Shown here: in pieces, positions 60,554 to 64,000 of the stretch
Layout: each line of letters opens with the position of its first letter
Position numbering within the stretch: the first letter of the stretch is position 1
NCBI RefSeq assembly: GCF_030272615.1
Contig: NC_081414.1
Coordinates: 809,323,069 to 809,387,068 of the forward strand
Direction of reading: 5' to 3'
Length of the DNA: 64,000 nt
Origin: Cryptomeria japonica
Lineage: Eukaryota > Streptophyta > Pinopsida > Cupressales > Cupressaceae
The notes under the pieces: generated by a model
What the model saw: only the letters and a program-made list of their open reading frames with translations
Told to the model about the DNA's origin: nothing
Database searches by the model: none
Made by a program: the position numbers and the translations under genes

Positions 60554-62350
60554 CTAGCTTGCACCCTCTCCCTCATTGACTAGTGGAGGAGGAGGAGCCT
60601 GATGACAGGGATCCTGTCGAGGTGCCTGAGCTCCCTTAGAACGTGCCATGTACTGTGAATAAGGGATCACCTACTGCACTACTAGAACCACCACACTATA
60701 GGCCGCAACATAATAAGCTGCCCTGCTAGTCTGATGCAAAACCTCCTACTAGAGGGTGTCTCGCTCCACTCTCATCACCGCGACCTGACAATCACGCTCT
60801 ACTCTTAGCTCCGTAAGCTGACGATCTCACTTCGCTAACTGATTCTGAGCCACTATCAACTGTGACTACAGCTCTGCAAGACATGCTCTCATCGATTGTC
60901 CTGCATCTATCCCCTGCTCTCTTGTTGGCTCCCCACCCCCATCTCCACCTGTAGCTCCACCATGCTCATCCTGCCGCTGTTGGACCTATCTCGGAGCTAC
61001 TCGCTCCTCCTCAACTCTGCCCAATCTCACTCCTACATGCCCTAGGGATCCGCCCTCACCCCTCTATTGTCCAACATTAGTTGGCACCCTACTACTACTA
61101 GCTCCAGGATCACCACCACTTCGTCATGGAGCCTCAACTCTTTGTGCATGTCCCTGTCCCTATACCGGTGCGGGGGCATCATCCTCAATATGAGGAGCCT
61201 ACTTTCTTGGATCTGTGAATCGAGGGAATAGATGCTACTAAAAATAATCTCTATACTGGGGCAATACCCCTGCATCTGCCACATCATCCAAATAATCCCA
61301 CCTCAGGTGATGTAAACCAGTCAGCTCCTGCATGGCCAAAGCATAGGACAATCATGGAGACCATCCTTGTCTCTCCTCATCTGCGTAACGCACATATGTT
61401 GTAAACTCCTATGAGATCCCCTGAGGTCGGCCATACTGCCTCATCACTCAAGAAATGACGAATCGTTCCACAATAGTCTGGGATCTCCAGATGAGAGGGA
61501 ACGTGACAAAAAGGTTACTACGTACTAGCCACTAGTCATCCCATGGCTCCAAACCTCTGTACGGTCTCCACACTATGGCTATCAGGTCATCAAGCTATCA
61601 TCTCCAAAAATCTGTCTTGCCTAGATGCGGTTGCGTAATGTATCCGACATACCTGTATATAATAGGCTACCCAGGCTCTCTACTATCATCTACAATAGGC
61701 TGACAAATGGGAAGGTGCTCCCAAGCCCACACCTACAGAATATATACACCAACAGCCATGCTCCGACCATCACTATACATGATGACATGCATCTCTCGAT
61801 ACATGTGAGCCAATAAACACGAACCCCAACCAAGTCTTTGAGGGGTCTCTATCAATCTCTCTAGCATTCAACCCCATCCGCACTGGAAACCCTGCTGCCC
61901 TCTGTCTAACATTAGAAAATAGCCTATGCACCCTACTAGAACACATGCGAGAGGAAACTCCTTGCTATACCTGCTCATCAATATGTCCCAACTAATGGAA
62001 CGAGTCAAAATGTTAGGATCATTAAAGACATGCCTCACTGCCTGTAATCCTGGAAGGTTCCCTGAATCATAATCCACCTTATCCCCAGCAAAAGGAATAC
62101 GGAGGATCCTATATACATCCTCAGAAGTAATAATCAACTCCCCCACTGGCAGATGAAACATGTTCTGCTTTGAGTAAAAATGCTCAACCAACACCATGAG
62201 CATTTTGTGATTCACACGGATATCAGGTAATCTCAATAGATGAGTCAAGCCGCATAAGTCAATATGAGCCTACTCAACCTCATATAAATGTCAAACTAAT
62301 GCCATAGTAGGAGGATAAACACATCTAAAGAGCACAGGAGGTAATTGAAC
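60554..62350 (-). pseudogene. PMD gene of element B, exon 2
   Basis: Minus strand, starting after the acceptor TTTTTGCAG at 62351. Blocks parallel element A: IDLCGLTHLLRLPDIRVNHK, MVLVEHFYSKQNMFHLPVGE, LIITSEDVYRILRIPFAGDK (the PMD signature), then a 127-codon open part to 61868. After stops: WGSCLLAHMYREMHVIMYSD, VWAWEHLPICQPIVDD, LGKTDFWR, then LDDLIAIVWRPYRGLEPW, and VERFVIS. The C-terminal part has VAVMRVERDTL and ends ...VNEGEGAS at about 60554. Many stops and possibly frame changes after 61600. No attached enzyme domain. Expected length is about 600-670 residues with exon 1. Confidence 0.82.
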
Positions 62351-62816
62351 CTGCAAAAACCCAACAACAAAGCATCAGAAAACATTCCAAATGAGCCTAC
62401 AATAGAAGTAAAACATCACGCAAATCCAACTAAGTCAAATGCAAAATCAAATTTTCATGTTTAGACATTGAAAAATGCTCACTATCTCTCGAACGACAAA
62501 ACATAGAGAAGGAGCATCTCTTATGAGACAAGATCAGGTGTAGCATGATAAAACAATCCCAAATGACAAACTATTCGGTCTCGCACAACAAGATGGTCTT
62601 TTTACAAACCTATTGTACGATACAAGGATGCATCCCGAATGACAATTCTAGTGACCCTAAATGACAAAAGAAATTTAACCAGCTACTCGTACGAGACAGG
62701 ATCCTGTCTTGCATGATAAAACGCGAAACCTAACCCCACACATGCGAAAAACTTGAAAAATGAACAAAAAAAATTCAAAATTGAAAACATGAAGAGGCTT
62801 AAGATCTATCACTTAT
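62351..62816 (-). other. intron of the PMD gene in element B, with CGTACGA-type motifs
   Basis: 466 bases. The acceptor is TTTTTGCAG. The donor now reads ATAAGT where element A has GTAAGT, so the first intron base has changed and splicing would fail in this copy. Between 62475 and 62740 (minus sense) it carries ATCATGCAAGACAGGATCC, CCTGTCTCGTACGAG, TGTCATTCGGGATGC, TTTTATCATGCTACACCTG, CTTGTCTCATAAGAG and TTTTGTCGTTCGAG, the same family as in the leader of B. Confidence 0.7.
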
Positions 62817-62891
62817 CGTTGGCTCATAGTTTTGGGGTCGATTATGTCTTCTTTGGCACTCGAATCGATGCTGACGAGTAGGGACCACCAT
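62817..62891 (-). pseudogene. PMD gene of element B, exon 1
   Basis: 25 codons, starting MVVPTRQHRFECQRRH and ending before ATAAGT. Length and phase equal those in element A. The bases before the ATG (GAAGAAA) also match. The shared start, exon length and intron position show one ancestral gene present before A and B diverged. Confidence 0.72.
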
Positions 62892-62964
62892 TTTCTTCGT
62901 AGAAGGCTTTTTGAATTTTCAAACTTAGAAGGTTAAAATGATTTTAAAATGACACTTTCGTCCC

Positions 62965-62971
62965 ATATATA
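62965..62971 (-). promoter_or_regulatory. TATA box of the PMD gene in element B
   Basis: Minus strand GCTATATATGGG; the TATATAT begins 80 bases before the ATG at 62891, against 81 in element A. Confidence 0.65.
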
Positions 62972-62979
62972 GCTTAAAA

Positions 62980-64000
62980 CCTAATTTTTCCGCTTGCTCC
63001 GATGGACATGAAAATTGTACCCTTAGCTAATGTGACCGTTCTGATTCCATTTTCGGGATCGAAATCAAAATTTCAGATCATTTTGCTAGTCAATTTCACA
63101 ATTTTGACCACTTAGTGCTCTTTTCATCAAATACTCATTCTTTCTTCAAATTGCGCTCAATTTCAATGCTGAATCCTAATTCAATTTCAATTCTACACTT
63201 CAACTTTACAATCAACTCTATGCTCAATTTCATCAATCAACGCTGAATTTTTCAAATATTCCTCAGAATCAATTTATGCTCAAATAACTTATTTTTGCCA
63301 CACAATTGCCTATAATCATCAATCCCTCATTATCTTTCGATTTCACTCCCGAGGGGGCATACTCACGACCTTATGACTTCACATCTTACAAGTCGAGAAA
63401 ATTTTTCAAATCTTCATCAAAAGTCGAGCAAAATCTTTTCAACTAAATAAAATCAATTCTTATTGCAAAAGGGCATCTCACCTTCATCACTTCACATCAA
63501 GTTGAGATCTCTCGATCATCTGAATCGAATCAATCACTAGGGGCATATCAGTTTCATTGCTTCAAATCAAGCCGATATTTGTCTTTCATCTAAATTAATC
63601 TCTTAATGTTTATTAGTTTTATCGCCTCAAATCAAGCTGATTATTATCATTCAAACTCAATCAAAAGTTTAAAGAGTTTCTTTGATCACACTAAATCTAA
63701 GTAGGCATTCAGTATTCATTTCTTGATCAAGCTGGATAGTTCATTCTTTTCTCATCTTATCTTGGCCAATTAAGTTCAAGATTGATTTTCTTTTCATCAT
63801 CACTCACTGTGTCTAGATCAATAAAGTTCTAGATCCAGTAAGATTTGCTTCTTGATCAATCAAGTTCAAGTTCAGTATCTTTTGTTTCTATCATTCCTAA
63901 GTTCAATCAAGTTCGGGATCAGTATCACTTTAATCAGACTTCATTCAGCTTTGTCGCTTCAAATCAAGCTAAACACCTCGCTTTCATCTAGTTCGTGATC
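62980..64000. other. element B 3' region beyond the PMD promoter (to window edge)
   Basis: Non-coding. It has the box CTCCCGAGGGGGCAT at 63348-63362 (complement of the element A box ATGCCCCCTCGGGAG). From 63340 on it has loose repeats such as GGGCATATCAGTTTCATTGC and CTTCAAATCAAGC (63565, 63632, 63958) and CAATCAAGTTCAAG (63780-63905). The polypurine tract and 3' LTR are not reached by 64000. Confidence 0.6.

Larger units (their letters stand above)
20759..64000 (+). mobile_element. element B: Tat-lineage Ty3/gypsy retrotransposon (continues past the window)
   Basis: Order on the plus strand: 5' LTR 20759-21956, primer site, leader 21981-51074 (split by element A), gag, protease, reverse transcriptase, RNase H, second RNase H, integrase to 58916, then a 3' region with a PMD gene on the minus strand. 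The 3' LTR is not reached. Without A, about 16.5 kb of B is in the window. The second RNase H between the pol RNase H and integrase is a known mark of the Tat lineage. The left target copy should be CTTAG (20754-20758); it can be tested only with sequence beyond 64000. Confidence 0.85.

Overview
The window is plant nuclear DNA made almost entirely of LTR retrotransposons. Evidence: Ty1/copia and Ty3/gypsy (Tat-lineage and chromovirus-like) domains, tRNA primer sites next to LTRs, 5-bp target duplications, AT-rich spacers, and many C-to-T type stop codons typical of old methylated repeats. No ordinary host gene, tRNA, rRNA or CRISPR array was found. Very large Tat-type elements nested several deep suggest a seed plant with a large genome, possibly a conifer; that is inference.

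Layout. 1-4130: AT-rich DNA with one weak coiled-coil coding relic. 4130-5809: 3' end of a copia element (F) with its 3' LTR. 5810-8225: AT-rich DNA. 8225-10090: decayed minus-strand chromovirus integrase. 10090-11556: AT-rich DNA with two tandem-repeat patches. From 11557 to the right edge is one nest. Copia element D (starts 11557) has its 5' LTR split by copia-like element E (11824-18707, target duplication GTTTG). D resumes at 18713 and carries a gag gene broken at 20758 by Tat-type element B (20759 to beyond 64000). The leader of B is split by Tat-type element A (23453-50235, minus strand, duplication CTCAG/CTTAG). A is split by non-autonomous element C (27824-36112, minus strand, duplication GGGTG).

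A and B each encode gag, protease, a G-patch-like segment, reverse transcriptase, two RNase H domains and integrase, all broken by stops and frameshifts. Downstream of integrase, on the opposite strand, each also carries a complete-looking extra gene for a plant mobile domain (PMD) protein. It has a TATA box 80-81 bases before the ATG, a 25-codon first exon, a phase-0 intron and a long second exon. In A, exon 2 stays in one frame across the C insertion once C and one target copy are removed.

The most unusual signal is this. In A the motif TTAGCGCAT/TTAGCGCGT is repeated many times in the retrotransposon's 5' leader and again in the intron of the antisense PMD gene, in the sense direction of each transcript. 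B has the same arrangement with an unrelated motif family around TGTCGTACGAG and GGATCCTGTnTCRTACGAG. Two diverged elements thus each have a matched leader/intron motif set.

C encodes only a protease-centred protein and has nearly identical LTRs, so it is young and non-autonomous. E keeps a copia-like gag with four zinc knuckles but replaces pol with one reading frame of about 1,090 codons that I cannot assign.
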